DNA of 64,000 nt from Pleomorphomonas diazotrophica (GCF_002844595.1 NZ_PJNW01000005.1:338441-402440), one strand, 5' to 3'. Shown: positions 10,005 to 19,746, counted from the stretch's first letter. Translations and numbers: made by a program. Notes: generated from the letters alone by a model not told the origin.

Positions 10005-10038
10005 CGGATCGGCAAGTCTTTCGGCGTCTAGAGGACGG

Positions 10039-10476
10039 TCAGCCGCCGGAGGCGGGCGGGTTGGCGACCTGTTCGATGCCGACCAGCGCCACCTTGAGAT
10101 AGCCGGCCGCCCTCAGAAGGTTCATCGCCTCGGCGAGGTCGCCATAGGCCACCGTTCTGTCAGCCCTGAGGAAGACGCGCTCGGCCTTGTTGCCGCCGGT
10201 CACCGCGTCGAGACGGCCGGCCAGCGCCTCGCGCGCTACCTTCTCCTCGCCGACGCTGATGGTGAGATCCTCGCCTACCGTCACGTAGAGGGGCTTCTCC
10301 GGTCGTGGAGCGGCGGTGGCCGTCGAGCCGGGCAGATCGACCGGCACATCGACGGTGGCGAGCGGCGCCGCCACCATGAAGATGATGAGAAGCACCAGCA
10401 TGACGTCGATGAACGGCGTCACGTTGATCTCGTGGTTCTCGGAGAGTTCGGTTCCGTCGTCGAGCCGGGCGGCCAT
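10039..10476 (-). CDS. exbD: ExbD, TonB motor subunit
   Basis: A 145-residue protein with a short cytoplasmic N-terminus, one membrane helix containing the proton-pathway aspartate (NVTPFIDVMLVLLIIFM) and a periplasmic domain. The start at 10476 has AGGAGG seven bases upstream, so it is preferred over an ATG six codons earlier. It works with ExbB to harness proton motive force for TonB. Confidence 0.95.
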   Translation of the reverse strand: MAARLDDGTELSENHEINVTPFIDVMLVLLIIFMVAAPLATVDVPVDLPGSTATAAPRPEKPLYVTVGEDLTISVGEEKVAREALAGRLDAVTGGNKAERVFLRADRTVAYGDLAEAMNLLRAAGYLKVALVGIEQVANPPASGG

Positions 10477-10525
10477 TGCAAGCCTCCTTTGCATGCCGGA
10501 CCGGGCAAGCCGGCCGGCCGTCGCT

Positions 10526-11269
10526 TCATCGGGTGAGGAGGCCGGCGTCGAGCCGGCCGGTTTCGAGGTCGCGCGACAGGGTGCGAATCAGCCCTTCGGA
10601 GAGGTCGGTCATCTCGGCGCGGAAAGCCGTCGTGCGGCGGGCGAGATGGTTGTAGACCACCACGGCCGGAATGGCGGCGACAAGGCCGGTCGCCGTGGCC
10701 AGCAGCGCCTCGGCGATGCCCGGCGCCACCACGGCGAGATTGGTGGTCTGGCTTTCGGAGATGCCGACGAAGGCGTTCATGATGCCCCAGACGGTACCGA
10801 ACAGGCCGACGAAGGGGGCCGTCGAGCCGATGGTGGCGAGAAGACCGGTGCCGACCATCGCCCGCCGTCCGGCCGCCGCCTCAAGGCGGGCGAGGCGCGA
10901 GCGCACCCGTTCGACGAGACCGCCAGCAACCGGACCGGCCGCAACTCCATCAGGCCCGGTCTGGGCGATCTCCTCGCCGATTTCGGCCAGCATCAGGGCG
11001 AGTGGCCGCGGCAGGCGAGCGTGTCGGGCAAGACCGGAAATGGCCGCCTCGCCGGCGACCACGGCGACACCGCGCCGGGCCGCCCGGCCGAGGGCGGAAA
11101 GCTCCAGCACCTTGCCGACCAGGATCACCCAGGTGACCAGCGAGGCGGCGATCAGGCCGGTCATCACCGCCTTCACCACGAGGTCGGCAGCCATGAACAT
11201 GCCCAAGGGCGTCAGATCGTGTGGCAGGGCAACGGCGGCCGCGCCGGCGGCCAGAGTCTCGGGGTTCAT
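10526..11269 (-). CDS. exbB: ExbB, TonB motor subunit
   Basis: A 247-residue MotA/TolQ/ExbB-family protein with three membrane segments and the conserved IGSTAPFVGLFGTVWGIMNA region. The start at 11269 (MNPETLAAG) has GAGG upstream. A longer frame adds 35 residues that do not look like ExbB. It is followed by exbD and tonB on the same strand and preceded within eight bases by a small exported protein, so the four genes probably form one operon. Confidence 0.95.
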   Translation of the reverse strand: MNPETLAAGAAAVALPHDLTPLGMFMAADLVVKAVMTGLIAASLVTWVILVGKVLELSALGRAARRGVAVVAGEAAISGLARHARLPRPLALMLAEIGEEIAQTGPDGVAAGPVAGGLVERVRSRLARLEAAAGRRAMVGTGLLATIGSTAPFVGLFGTVWGIMNAFVGISESQTTNLAVVAPGIAEALLATATGLVAAIPAVVVYNHLARRTTAFRAEMTDLSEGLIRTLSRDLETGRLDAGLLTR

Positions 11270-11276
11270 CGCCACC

Positions 11277-11735
11277 TCACTTGTCGAAGGGAGCGGCCAC
11301 ACGGGAGCGCGGCTCGACGAGGTCAAGGCAGGCGTCGGCAGCGAGGCCGTCGGCCTCGCAGGCCAGGACGTCATTGATCAGCAGCCGGCCGACATCGCCA
11401 CAGGCAAGGCCCTTGAGGTCGAAGGTCTTGACCACCGTCCGTCCAGCCTTGAGAGGACCCGCATCCACACCCACCCGCTTGCTGACGATACCGGCACCGT
11501 CGAACACCACGAGATCGAGCTTCAAAGCCGCGAAGGTCGATGGCGTGCCGTTCTTCTCAACCAATGTCACCCGGCAATCGCCGCCGACACCATCCAGCCG
11601 GTTCAGTTCCAACGAGAAGGCACCGGCCTTGGAGGAAGAAGGCGGAGACGTCTGGGCAAGGGCGGGAAAGGCAGAAACGGACGCGGTCAACAGGAAGGCG
11701 AACATGCGCCGAATGGCGGAAAGGGAAACGGTCAT
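11277..11735 (-). CDS. Exported protein of unknown function in the tonB operon
   Basis: A 152-residue protein with an N-terminal signal peptide cleaved near ALA-Q (about residue 27). The mature part (about 125 residues) has four cysteines (in GDCRV, LACGD, LACEA and DACLD) that could form two disulfides. It starts the exbB-exbD-tonB operon, eight bases before exbB, and diverges from the siderophore receptor cluster. I do not recognise a named domain. The context suggests a periplasmic accessory to TonB-dependent iron uptake; this is inference. Confidence 0.85.
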   Translation of the reverse strand: MTVSLSAIRRMFAFLLTASVSAFPALAQTSPPSSSKAGAFSLELNRLDGVGGDCRVTLVEKNGTPSTFAALKLDLVVFDGAGIVSKRVGVDAGPLKAGRTVVKTFDLKGLACGDVGRLLINDVLACEADGLAADACLDLVEPRSRVAAPFDK

Positions 11736-12016
11736 TGAACTTGCCCCTGAACTCAGCAGTGCGGATTGGCTTCTATCAACTTTATTATGAGTCTTACATA
11801 CATATTTTACTGACCCCCCGAACTGCCATTTCCAAAGTCACCCCAATCGCCGCCGCCAAAGCGATCCCTGTCTGATCTGCCTCAAAGACAGCCCGTCGCA
11901 CTTATTGCAAACGCCTCGCAGTGTCAGCGCCATTTCGGGCTCATCGGTATTCAAACCTATAAACTTGATTTGCGCACTCATATTTTTTAGCGTCAGCGCG
12001 ACGAGCTGACAATCGA

Positions 12017-13015
12017 ATGGGACACGAGGCGATGGCGACCGACTTTCGGCCACAGATGACCAGCACCATTTCGGGCATCACCTTGAGGGAAGATCTGCGC
12101 TGGCGCGCCTGGAGCGGTTGCGTCGCCGATCTCTGGGAGGTTACCTGCGAGGCCGGCGCCCGTGGCGCCTACGTGTCGCGGGCGCCGCGCCTGTTCGCGT
12201 TGCTCGGCGATGTGGAGGATGGCGGCATCGACGTCCGCGACGCGGCGGGCCGACAGCACCGGCTCGACGGCCATAGGCGGTTTTGCTTCGTGCCAGCCGG
12301 CTATCCCATTCAGAGCTTCATCGACCGACTCGACGATCTCAGGCATCTCGACCTGCATTTCGACATCGCCACGCTGGCAGCCCAGTCGGGAGGGCGCATC
12401 CATCCCTGCCAGTTCCTGTCGCCGCGCATCGGCTTTTCCTCGCCCGGTCTTTCAGCCCTCGCGTCGCTGATCGCCGATGACTGCGCCGAAGGTCGGCGCG
12501 ACGACCTTTATGGCGAAGGTCTGGTGCTGGCGCTTCTGGCCGAGTTGCTGGACCTGCGCCAAGCCGCGGCGCCGCAGCCGGACGCCGGCCTGTCGCGCCG
12601 GCAGATGAACCGCGTCATCGACTATGTGCGGGCCAACATCGTCCGCAACCTGTCTCTGGCCGAGCTCGGGGCTTTGGTCGGGCTGTCGCCTGACCACTTC
12701 GGCGTCGCCTTCCGGACGGCGGTCGGCAAGACACCGCACCAGTTCCTGCTTCATTGCCGCGTGGAAGCGGCAAAGGACATGCTGCTGCGGGAGGAGACCA
12801 GCCTGTCGGCGATCGCCGTCGACACCGGCTTTTCCGATCAGGCGCATTTCACGCGGGTGTTCCGCCGACTGACGGGCCGGACGCCGGCGCTGTGGCGGCG
12901 CGAGCAGCGCGCCCATTATGGCCCCGCCCGGACGGCACCGGTGGAAATCGTGAAACTCCGTCCCGCTTTCATTCCAAACGCCCCGGCTTCGTTCAATCGG
13001 CAGATCGCGACTTGA
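12017..13015 (+). CDS. AraC-family regulator next to siderophore receptor
   Basis: A 332-residue protein with a variable N-terminal ligand domain (about 1-215) and a C-terminal double helix-turn-helix of the AraC/XylS type (about 225-310), with LSLAELGALVGLSPDHFGVAF and IAVDTGFSDQAHFTRVFRR-like elements. It sits 89 bases upstream of the TonB-dependent receptor and diverges from the tonB operon, as PchR-type siderophore regulators do. It probably activates the receptor and fhu genes when ligand is bound. The start could also be 15 bases downstream; neither has a strong ribosome site. Confidence 0.9.
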   Translation: MGHEAMATDFRPQMTSTISGITLREDLRWRAWSGCVADLWEVTCEAGARGAYVSRAPRLFALLGDVEDGGIDVRDAAGRQHRLDGHRRFCFVPAGYPIQSFIDRLDDLRHLDLHFDIATLAAQSGGRIHPCQFLSPRIGFSSPGLSALASLIADDCAEGRRDDLYGEGLVLALLAELLDLRQAAAPQPDAGLSRRQMNRVIDYVRANIVRNLSLAELGALVGLSPDHFGVAFRTAVGKTPHQFLLHCRVEAAKDMLLREETSLSAIAVDTGFSDQAHFTRVFRRLTGRTPALWRREQRAHYGPARTAPVEIVKLRPAFIPNAPASFNRQIAT

Positions 13016-13104
13016 CCTATCGGTTCGCCTCAGGAACGACCGTGGCGCCTTTCGCCGGGCCGGCGAAGGACGCGCCGCGGTCGACGTTACCGGAGAACCG
13101 ACCG

Positions 13105-15213
13105 ATGCCGTCCGACCGCAGCACACTCACTCGCGCCCTGGCGCTGACGCTCGCCACCCTGCCGCTCGCAGGCACCGCCCGCGCCCAATCGACGGCGCCG
13201 GTCGAACTCGACGAGATCGTCGTCCAAGGCGAGGGCGGATCCGGCACCGGTCCGGTGAAGGGCTATGTCGCCAAGGCCACCACCGCCGGCGCCAAGACCG
13301 ACCTGCCGATCGAGAAGGTTCCGCAGTCGGTGTCGGTGATGGGGCGTGAGGAGATCGACGCCCGCGGCGCCGACAAGGTGGACGAGGCGCTTCGCTATAC
13401 GCCGGGCGTCTTCACGCAGCCGTTCGGATCGGATGGCGATACCGACTGGCTGTTCATCCGCGGTTTCCAGGCAACGCAGAGCGGCGTCTACCTCGACGGC
13501 CTGCAGAGCTACAGCTACGCCTTCGGCGGATTCCTCATCGACAGCAATGACCTTGAGCGCATCGAGACGCTACGCGGCGCGTCCTCCGTGCTTTACGGCG
13601 GCAGCAACCCCGGCGGTCTCATCAACATGGTTTCCAAGCGCCCGACCGGCGAGCGCATCCGCAAGATCGAGACCAGCATCAATGATGCAGGCTATGCCTC
13701 GCTCGGCTTCGACATCGGCGACCGGATCTCCGACACCGTCGCGGCCCGGATCAGCGGCCGCCTTGCCGGCGGTGACGGCTATACCGATTTCGAGGAAAAC
13801 ATCCGCGGCACCGTGTCGCCATCGCTGACCATCGATCTCAGCGACACGACCCAACTGACGGTGCTCGCCAACTACACCCACCTCGACGGCGTTCACAACG
13901 GTGGCTCCTTCCTGCCCTACGTCGGCACCGTAGTGGCCGCGCCATATGGCTATATCGATCGCGACGCCAACTTCACCGAGCCCGACATCGACAACTATGA
14001 CCGCGAGCAGGGATCGCTCGGTTACGAGCTGGAGCACGAGTTCGGCGACGGCTGGAAGGCGACGCAGGCGGCACGGATCGCCTACAGCGATGTCGAGGAA
14101 GCCTCGCTGTACGCCTACGCCTACAGTTCGCCCACCGAACTGGCCCGCATCAACTTTGCCCACCACAGCAAGACCTTCGCGCTCAATACTGACAACCGGA
14201 TCGAGGGTACGGTGGACACCGGTCCGCTTGAGCACAAGCTCCTGCTTGGCCTCGATTATCGCCTGTATGATCTCGATCAGGTGCAAGCATCTTCGCTGGG
14301 AACGCCGATCTCGGCGCCCAACCCGGTCTATGGTTCGCCGCAACCGGCGCCGGTTCCCTACATCGACCAGACATTGCGGCAGCAGCAGCTCGGTTTCTAC
14401 GCGCAGGATCAGATCGCCTTCGGTGATGGTTGGCTCGCCACGCTGAACGGCCGCTACGACCATGTCTGGACCGACGCCGTGGGGACGCCGGCCTATTCCG
14501 GCGACGATGGTCAGTGGAGCGGCCGCGCCGGCCTCGCCTATGAGTTCGACAATGGTCTCACGCCCTATGCCAGCGTTTCGACCTTCTTCGCACCGGTGCT
14601 CGGCGCCAATGGCAGCGGCGTGTTTCTGCCGGAGAGCGGCCAGCAATATGAGGCCGGCATCAAGTACCGACCCGACTGGATCGACGGCCTCTTCACCGTC
14701 TCCGTGTTCGACCTGACCAAGCAGAACGTGCTGACCGGCCCCTGGAACGCCCAGACGCAGATCGGCGAAGTCAACTCCAGGGGCGTCGAGCTCGAAGCCA
14801 AGGTCAACCTCACCGAGAACTGGAAGCTCACCGCCTCGGCCGCCGTCATGGACGTCGACATCACCCAGGACGCCGACGCCGCCATCATCGGCAAGACGCC
14901 CTACGTCATTCCCGAGACGATGGCATCGGCCTGGCTCGACTATACCTTCTCCACCGGCGCCTTCGAGGGCTTCACGGTGGGCGGCGGCCTGCGTTACGTC
15001 GGCTCGTCCTGGGCCGACAACGAGAACACGCTGAAGGTACCCGACGTGCTGCTCGCCGACGCCAGGATCGGCTACAGCCGCGACAACTGGGGCATCGACC
15101 TCAACGTCAACAACATCTTCGACACCGATTACGTCGCCTCCTGCCAGACCGCCTATTCCTGCGGCTATGGCGAGGGACGGGTGATCAAGCTCACCGGCCA
15201 CTTCAGCTGGTGA
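13105..15213 (+). CDS. TonB-dependent siderophore receptor (FhuA-like)
   Basis: A 702-residue outer-membrane protein. It has a signal peptide ending ARAQ (about residue 29), a plug domain (about 55-190, including IEKVPQSVSVM and YGGSNPGGLINMVSKRP), then a beta-barrel ending in Trp. The start at 13105 follows GGAG at a good distance; the reading frame extends further upstream but is not coding there. Family features point to hydroxamate-type siderophores. The adjacent FhuCDB-like genes agree, but the ligand cannot be fixed from sequence. Confidence 0.94.
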   Translation: MPSDRSTLTRALALTLATLPLAGTARAQSTAPVELDEIVVQGEGGSGTGPVKGYVAKATTAGAKTDLPIEKVPQSVSVMGREEIDARGADKVDEALRYTPGVFTQPFGSDGDTDWLFIRGFQATQSGVYLDGLQSYSYAFGGFLIDSNDLERIETLRGASSVLYGGSNPGGLINMVSKRPTGERIRKIETSINDAGYASLGFDIGDRISDTVAARISGRLAGGDGYTDFEENIRGTVSPSLTIDLSDTTQLTVLANYTHLDGVHNGGSFLPYVGTVVAAPYGYIDRDANFTEPDIDNYDREQGSLGYELEHEFGDGWKATQAARIAYSDVEEASLYAYAYSSPTELARINFAHHSKTFALNTDNRIEGTVDTGPLEHKLLLGLDYRLYDLDQVQASSLGTPISAPNPVYGSPQPAPVPYIDQTLRQQQLGFYAQDQIAFGDGWLATLNGRYDHVWTDAVGTPAYSGDDGQWSGRAGLAYEFDNGLTPYASVSTFFAPVLGANGSGVFLPESGQQYEAGIKYRPDWIDGLFTVSVFDLTKQNVLTGPWNAQTQIGEVNSRGVELEAKVNLTENWKLTASAAVMDVDITQDADAAIIGKTPYVIPETMASAWLDYTFSTGAFEGFTVGGGLRYVGSSWADNENTLKVPDVLLADARIGYSRDNWGIDLNVNNIFDTDYVASCQTAYSCGYGEGRVIKLTGHFSW

Positions 15214-15289
15214 CCGAACCAATGACGGCGCCCCGCAATCCCGGTCTGCCCGGATTGCGGTGCGCCAACGAAAGGAAAGGCTGCGGAGC

Positions 15290-16075
15290 GTGGAGCAGAA
15301 TGGACCGGATTTCGCGCTCGACGGCGCCGGCTTCTCGGCCGGCGGCAGGAGGATCCTCTCCCCACTGGCTCTCCGCCTTGCCGTCGGCCATCTCCATGCG
15401 CTGGTCGGCCCCAACGGCTCCGGCAAGAGCACGTTCCTGAAACTCCTCGCACGCCAGATCGCGCCCGACGCCGGCACCATCCGGCTGGGCGGTCGTCTTC
15501 TCCCAAGCTTCGGGTCACGCGCCTTCGCCCGCGAGGTGGCCTTCATGCCGCAGTTCACTCCGGCCACCGACGGGATGACCGTGCAGGAACTTGTGTCGCT
15601 CGGCCGGTTCGCTTGGCATGGCGCGCTGGGACGCAGCTCGCCGCGCGACAAGGCGGCTGTTAGGGAGGCCATCGAGCGCTGCGACCTCACTGCCTTTGTC
15701 CACCGGCCGGTCGACGCCCTGTCCGGCGGCGAACGCCAGCGCGTCTGGATCGCCATGATGCTGGCCCAGCAAAGCCGCTGGTTGCTGCTGGACGAGCCGA
15801 CCTCGGCGCTCGACGCCGGTCATCAGGTGGAAATTCTCGACCTGGTCGCCTCTCTGGCGCGTGAACGCGGCGTCGGCGTGGTCGCCGTGCTGCACGATAT
15901 CAACATGGCCGCCCGCATCGCCGACGACATTCTGGCGCTCGATGGCGGCAACCTCGTTTTCCGTGGCGGACCGGCCGACGTTATGCGACCGGAGGTGCTG
16001 AGACCGCTGTTCGGCCCGCATGTCGACGTGCTGCCCGCCGAGGGAAGCCGCCCCGCCGTCGTCTACATGCGTTGA
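15290..16075 (+). CDS. fhuC: Iron-siderophore ABC ATPase (FhuC-like)
   Basis: An ABC ATPase with Walker A (GPNGSGKST), signature (LSGGERQRVW), Walker B (WLLLDEPTSALD) and switch histidine (VLHDIN). It energises the FhuB permease. I prefer the GTG at 15290 (about 261 residues) because AAGGAAAGG lies ten bases upstream. Another GTG at 15260 would add ten residues. The gene is 76 bases after the receptor and 8 bases before the binding-protein gene. Confidence 0.92.
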   Translation: MEQNGPDFALDGAGFSAGGRRILSPLALRLAVGHLHALVGPNGSGKSTFLKLLARQIAPDAGTIRLGGRLLPSFGSRAFAREVAFMPQFTPATDGMTVQELVSLGRFAWHGALGRSSPRDKAAVREAIERCDLTAFVHRPVDALSGGERQRVWIAMMLAQQSRWLLLDEPTSALDAGHQVEILDLVASLARERGVGVVAVLHDINMAARIADDILALDGGNLVFRGGPADVMRPEVLRPLFGPHVDVLPAEGSRPAVVYMR

Positions 16076-16083
16076 GGATGGCC

Positions 16084-16932
16084 ATGCAGCCGAACCGCCG
16101 CCAGTTTCTTGCTCTTGCTGCCCTGCTTGCCGCTCGTCCGGCGCGCGCCGCCGGCCGGCTGGCGGTGATCGACTGGGCGCTGCTTGAGACGACGCTCGCT
16201 CTGGGCGTCGTCCCGGCGGCAGCGGCGGAACTCAAGCAATATGCCCGCATCGTGAGCGAACCGATCATGCCCCAGAGCGTGATCGACCTCGGATTGCGCG
16301 GCAACCCCAATCTCGAGCTGCTGTCGAACCTCACGCCCGATCTGATCGTCATCTCCAACTTCTACGACTACCGCCGTGCCAGCTTCGAGCGCATCGCCGA
16401 GGTTCTGTCCCTGCCTGTCTATCTCACCGGGGAGCCGTGCCTGCCCATCCTGCGCCATTCGACGCTGGCACTCGGCCAACGCATCGGCCGACCCGAACAG
16501 GCGGAAAGGCTCGTCACGGCACTTGACGCCGCGATAGCGGATCTGCGGCTCGCCCGACGCCCCGATGGCCGGCCGGCCATGGCGATCAATCTCGGCGACC
16601 GGCGGCACGTCCGCCTGTTCGGCGGCGACACACTGTTCGGCGGCGTGCTGTCGGCGGCCGGCTACCGAAACGCCGTGGCCGACACTCGCTACTCGATGAC
16701 GGCGCCGGTCGGGCTCGAAGCGTTGGCGCGCGAGGCGGAGGCCGAGCTGTTCGTCATCGGGCCGCTGCCGCCGGGAGGGGGTGACGCTCTGGCCGGCAAC
16801 GCCCTTTGGCAGGCGTTGCCGCAGGTGGCGGCCGGTCGGGTTCACCTGCTGCCGGCTCTCGACCATTTCGGCGGCGTGGCGACAGCCACACGGTTTGCCA
16901 AACTCGTCGTCGGAGGAGCGGCCGCCCGATGA
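16084..16932 (+). CDS. fhuD: Periplasmic iron-siderophore binding protein (FhuD-like)
   Basis: A 282-residue protein starting MQPNRRQFLALAALL, a Tat-like signal ending ARAA. The rest follows the FhuD/BtuF fold, with the usual LxPDLIV element (LTPDLIVISNFYD). GAGG six bases upstream decides this start over the ATG at 16078. It carries the siderophore from the outer-membrane receptor to FhuB. Its stop overlaps the fhuB start (ATGA). Confidence 0.9.
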   Translation: MQPNRRQFLALAALLAARPARAAGRLAVIDWALLETTLALGVVPAAAAELKQYARIVSEPIMPQSVIDLGLRGNPNLELLSNLTPDLIVISNFYDYRRASFERIAEVLSLPVYLTGEPCLPILRHSTLALGQRIGRPEQAERLVTALDAAIADLRLARRPDGRPAMAINLGDRRHVRLFGGDTLFGGVLSAAGYRNAVADTRYSMTAPVGLEALAREAEAELFVIGPLPPGGGDALAGNALWQALPQVAAGRVHLLPALDHFGGVATATRFAKLVVGGAAAR

Positions 16933-18878
16933 AGGCTCTCCCAGCGTCCTGGCTCGTTGTCGCAGCCGTTGCAGCCGTCGTCGCGCTCGCCGCCGCCAAT
17001 CACGTCATGCTCATAGATGCGGTATCGACCGAGGCGGCCGGCAACCGAGCCTTCGCCGCGATTTTCGTCGCCCGCGCCGAACTGCCTCGCCTCGCAATGG
17101 CACTGGTAGCCGGAGCCGCTCTCGGCCTTTCCTCGGCGTTGTTGCAGCGCGTGCTGCGCAACCCGCTCGCCGAGCCGGCGACGCTGGGTCTGTCGGCCGG
17201 CGCCCAGCTTGCCCTGGTTATCGCCACCGTCGCGCTGCCGGCCGCCATGGCCTACCCGGTGGCGGTTGCCTTTGCTGGCGCCGCCGCCACGGCCTTGCTG
17301 GTGCTTGCCGCCACCGCCCGGCGTCGTTTCGAGCCGCTGGCGGTCATCCTGACGGGCATGATGGCGTCGCTCACCGCCACCGCCGGAGCCGCCGCCGTCA
17401 TCCTGGCGAGCGGCGACTACATGACCGGACTGTTCATCTGGGGCGGCGGTGACCTCACGCAGGATGGATGGGGGCCGACGCTGCGGCTCGCCGCCATCCT
17501 CGCCGTGGCCAGCGCCGGCACGCTCCTGGCGTTGCGACCGCTCGCCCTGCTGGCGCTCGGCGACGCCGAGGCGAAGGCAGCCGGACTGGCGACGGGCTCC
17601 CTCCGGCTCGTGGTCATTGCGCTCGCCGTTTGGCTCGCCGCCGCCACGACCGCCGAGATCGGCATCGTCGGCTTCATCGGTCTCGCCGCGCCACTCATGG
17701 CGCGCCTGACCGGAATCCGGTCGTCGACTGCCAGGATGGCGGCGGCGCCGGTCTTCGGTGCGTTGCTCCTGTCGCTCGCCGACGGTGCGGTGCAGCTCGC
17801 CGGCCACCTCACCGGCCTCAGGATTCCGACCGGTGCGGCGACAGCTTTGATCGGCGGGCCGCTGATCCTCGCGCTGGTGCCGCGCATCGCCAACCTGACG
17901 CGCCCGGACGTCCTTCCGACTCCAACAATCCTGTCGCGCCGGTCGGCCGGCCCGGTGCTCGCCGCACTCGCCATTATCCTGATGGGCGCCATTGCAACGG
18001 CGCTGTTGGCTGGACGCGGTGCCGGGGGCTGGCACTTCGATCCAGCCAACATGGACTGGCGGCTCGCCCGCGTCAGCCTTCTCGGCGCCGCCGGCGCTTT
18101 GATCGGCATGGCCGGGACGGTGGTGCAGCGTTTGACCGGCAATCCGATGGCCAGCCCCGAGGTACTGGGCGTCGGTGTCGGCGCCGGTGCCGGATTGTCG
18201 GTCGTGCTGATCACCGCCCCTTTTGCAGGTCTTGCCGCCCAGGCCACCGGCATGATGGCCGGCTCGGTCGCGACGCTTTCCGTCCTTCTCGCCTTCGTCC
18301 GGCGGCACGGCTTCGGCGCCGAGCGGCTGCTGATCGCCGGCATCGCCCTTGGCGCCCTGCTATCTTCAATACTGACCTCGGTGATCACCACGGGAAGCCC
18401 GGCCGGCTTCCGGCTGCTCGGCTGGATCAGTGGCTCGTTGATCGAGCCATCCGCCAGCATGGCGATGGGCATGGCGGTGATCCTCGCCGGTCTGACGCCA
18501 CTGGTGCTCGTCTACGCCCGGCCGCTCGCCATCCTACCACTCGGGGAGACGACGGCACGCGCGCTCGGCCTCGCCACGACGGCAACCCGGTTCAGCCTTG
18601 TACTGATCGCCGGCGCCGCCACCGCCGCTTCGACGCTCGCCATCGGCCCGATGTCGTTCATCGGGCTGATCGCGCCGCATCTCGCGCGATCGCTCGGCCT
18701 CGGGCGGCCGGCCGCCCACCTCATCGGCGCGATGCTGAGCGGAGCGGCCCTCACCATCTGGGCCGACTGGCTCGCCCGCATGGTCGCCTTCCCCTACCAG
18801 TTGCCGCTCGGCCTGTTCGCGGCACTGATCGGAGGCGGCTATCTGGCCGTCCGCTTTGCCCGCGGCTCGCACGCTTGA
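16929..18878 (+). CDS. fhuB: Fused iron-siderophore permease (FhuB-like)
   Basis: A 649-residue membrane protein made of two tandem FecCD-type permease halves (about 1-325 and 335-649), each with the ATPase-contact GFIGL/SFIGL-IAP element. The fused layout and length match FhuB (about 660 residues in E. coli) and not the single-domain FecC/FecD. It completes the araC-receptor-fhuCDB run. The start at 16929 overlaps the fhuD stop, which suggests translational coupling. Confidence 0.94.
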   Translation: MKALPASWLVVAAVAAVVALAAANHVMLIDAVSTEAAGNRAFAAIFVARAELPRLAMALVAGAALGLSSALLQRVLRNPLAEPATLGLSAGAQLALVIATVALPAAMAYPVAVAFAGAAATALLVLAATARRRFEPLAVILTGMMASLTATAGAAAVILASGDYMTGLFIWGGGDLTQDGWGPTLRLAAILAVASAGTLLALRPLALLALGDAEAKAAGLATGSLRLVVIALAVWLAAATTAEIGIVGFIGLAAPLMARLTGIRSSTARMAAAPVFGALLLSLADGAVQLAGHLTGLRIPTGAATALIGGPLILALVPRIANLTRPDVLPTPTILSRRSAGPVLAALAIILMGAIATALLAGRGAGGWHFDPANMDWRLARVSLLGAAGALIGMAGTVVQRLTGNPMASPEVLGVGVGAGAGLSVVLITAPFAGLAAQATGMMAGSVATLSVLLAFVRRHGFGAERLLIAGIALGALLSSILTSVITTGSPAGFRLLGWISGSLIEPSASMAMGMAVILAGLTPLVLVYARPLAILPLGETTARALGLATTATRFSLVLIAGAATAASTLAIGPMSFIGLIAPHLARSLGLGRPAAHLIGAMLSGAALTIWADWLARMVAFPYQLPLGLFAALIGGGYLAVRFARGSHA

Positions 18879-18913
18879 CGGCTCCGTTGTCCCGTAGCAA
18901 GGACCTCGCCGCC

Positions 18914-19372
18914 TTACTGACAGACGTCGACCCAACGGGCACCGACAAGCTCAGCCAGGCGTTCGGTGCCGATGCGCACCGCCGCGTTGGTGGCGCCGGC
19001 AGCCGGCAGCACCTCGGGAAAGCGGCGGAGCGACTGATCGCAGTAGATCGGCAACGGTGACTTCAGGCCGAAGGGACAGACACCGCCGATCGGATGACCG
19101 GTCAGCTCGACCACCTCATCGAGACCGAGCATGCGTGCCTTGCCGCCGAAGGCCTCTCGAGCCTTGCGGTTGTCGAGCCGGGAGGTGCCCCCGGCCACCA
19201 GCAGCAGGGCCTCATCGCCGACCCTGAGGCAGATGGTCTTGGCGATCTCTGCCGGATCGACACCATGGGCGGCGGCGGCCTCGGCAACGGTGGCCGAAGA
19301 GGCTTCCGTCTCGATCACCTTGATGTCGGGCGCCTTCTCCGCAAAGAAGGCCTTGACGCTGTCGAGGCTCAT
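18914..19372 (-). CDS. YbaK/EbsC-family aminoacyl-tRNA deacylase
   Basis: A 152-residue single-domain protein. The family motif is clear: catalytic-type lysine in AEIAKTICLR and the G-x-x-GG-x-x-PFGL loop (GHPIGGVCPFGL). Relatives hydrolyse mischarged tRNAs, such as Cys-tRNA(Pro), in the cytoplasm. The exact substrate subgroup (YbaK, ProX or YeaK) cannot be fixed. It converges with fhuB and is followed upstream by a DUF1737 gene with a 6-base gap, so the two may be co-transcribed. Confidence 0.9.
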   Translation of the reverse strand: MSLDSVKAFFAEKAPDIKVIETEASSATVAEAAAAHGVDPAEIAKTICLRVGDEALLLVAGGTSRLDNRKAREAFGGKARMLGLDEVVELTGHPIGGVCPFGLKSPLPIYCDQSLRRFPEVLPAAGATNAAVRIGTERLAELVGARWVDVCQ

Positions 19373-19378
19373 CCTATC

Positions 19379-19585
19379 TCACCACTCGCCGAGCTTGATG
19401 TCCGGCGTGTAGTCGACCCCCTCGACCTCCTTGACCACCGGCTGGCCGCAAATGACGCGCCCCTGCACGGCGTCGAAGGTCAGCGCCGGCGAACCGGCGA
19501 GCTGCCAACCCTTGTTGAGCGCAGCGGTGACGCGATGGCAAAAGGTCGCGTCGTCGGGACCGGTCAGAAAACGGTAGAGCTTCAT
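19379..19585 (-). CDS. Small DUF1737-type protein
   Basis: A 68-residue protein starting MKLYRFLTGPDDATFCHRVT. The N-terminal YRFLTGPDD followed by a helix and LNKGW is the DUF1737 pattern, a small family of unknown function common in Rhizobiales. The start at 19585 is chosen over an ATG five codons upstream because the family begins here. It is followed closely by the YbaK-like gene. Confidence 0.8.
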   Translation of the reverse strand: MKLYRFLTGPDDATFCHRVTAALNKGWQLAGSPALTFDAVQGRVICGQPVVKEVEGVDYTPDIKLGEW

Positions 19586-19746
19586 GGCGTAATCTCGCAA
19601 AAAAGATGGAGCGATCGAATAGTTTCGCCCGCCGCAGGCTTGTCAAGGTTGGGACAGCGACCCTCGACTAGGCTTCCACCGCTAATCCCTTTTGCCACTT
19701 GGCCGGTCGATAGGCTTAAAGAGGCGTTAAAGTTTGGAAGGCAGGC

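Noticed and set aside
11838..12053. 71-codon minus-strand frame in the tonB/araC divergent region
   Set aside because: It overlaps the araC start, has no ribosome site and no family; more likely promoter DNA.
15214..15289. Possible regulatory RNA or riboswitch between receptor and fhuC
   Set aside because: The inverted CCGGTCTGCCCGG-type sequence is short and I see no known riboswitch core.
13570..15756. 728-codon minus-strand frame opposite the siderophore receptor and fhuC
   Set aside because: Antisense shadow with no recognisable domain; the plus-strand proteins are clearly real.
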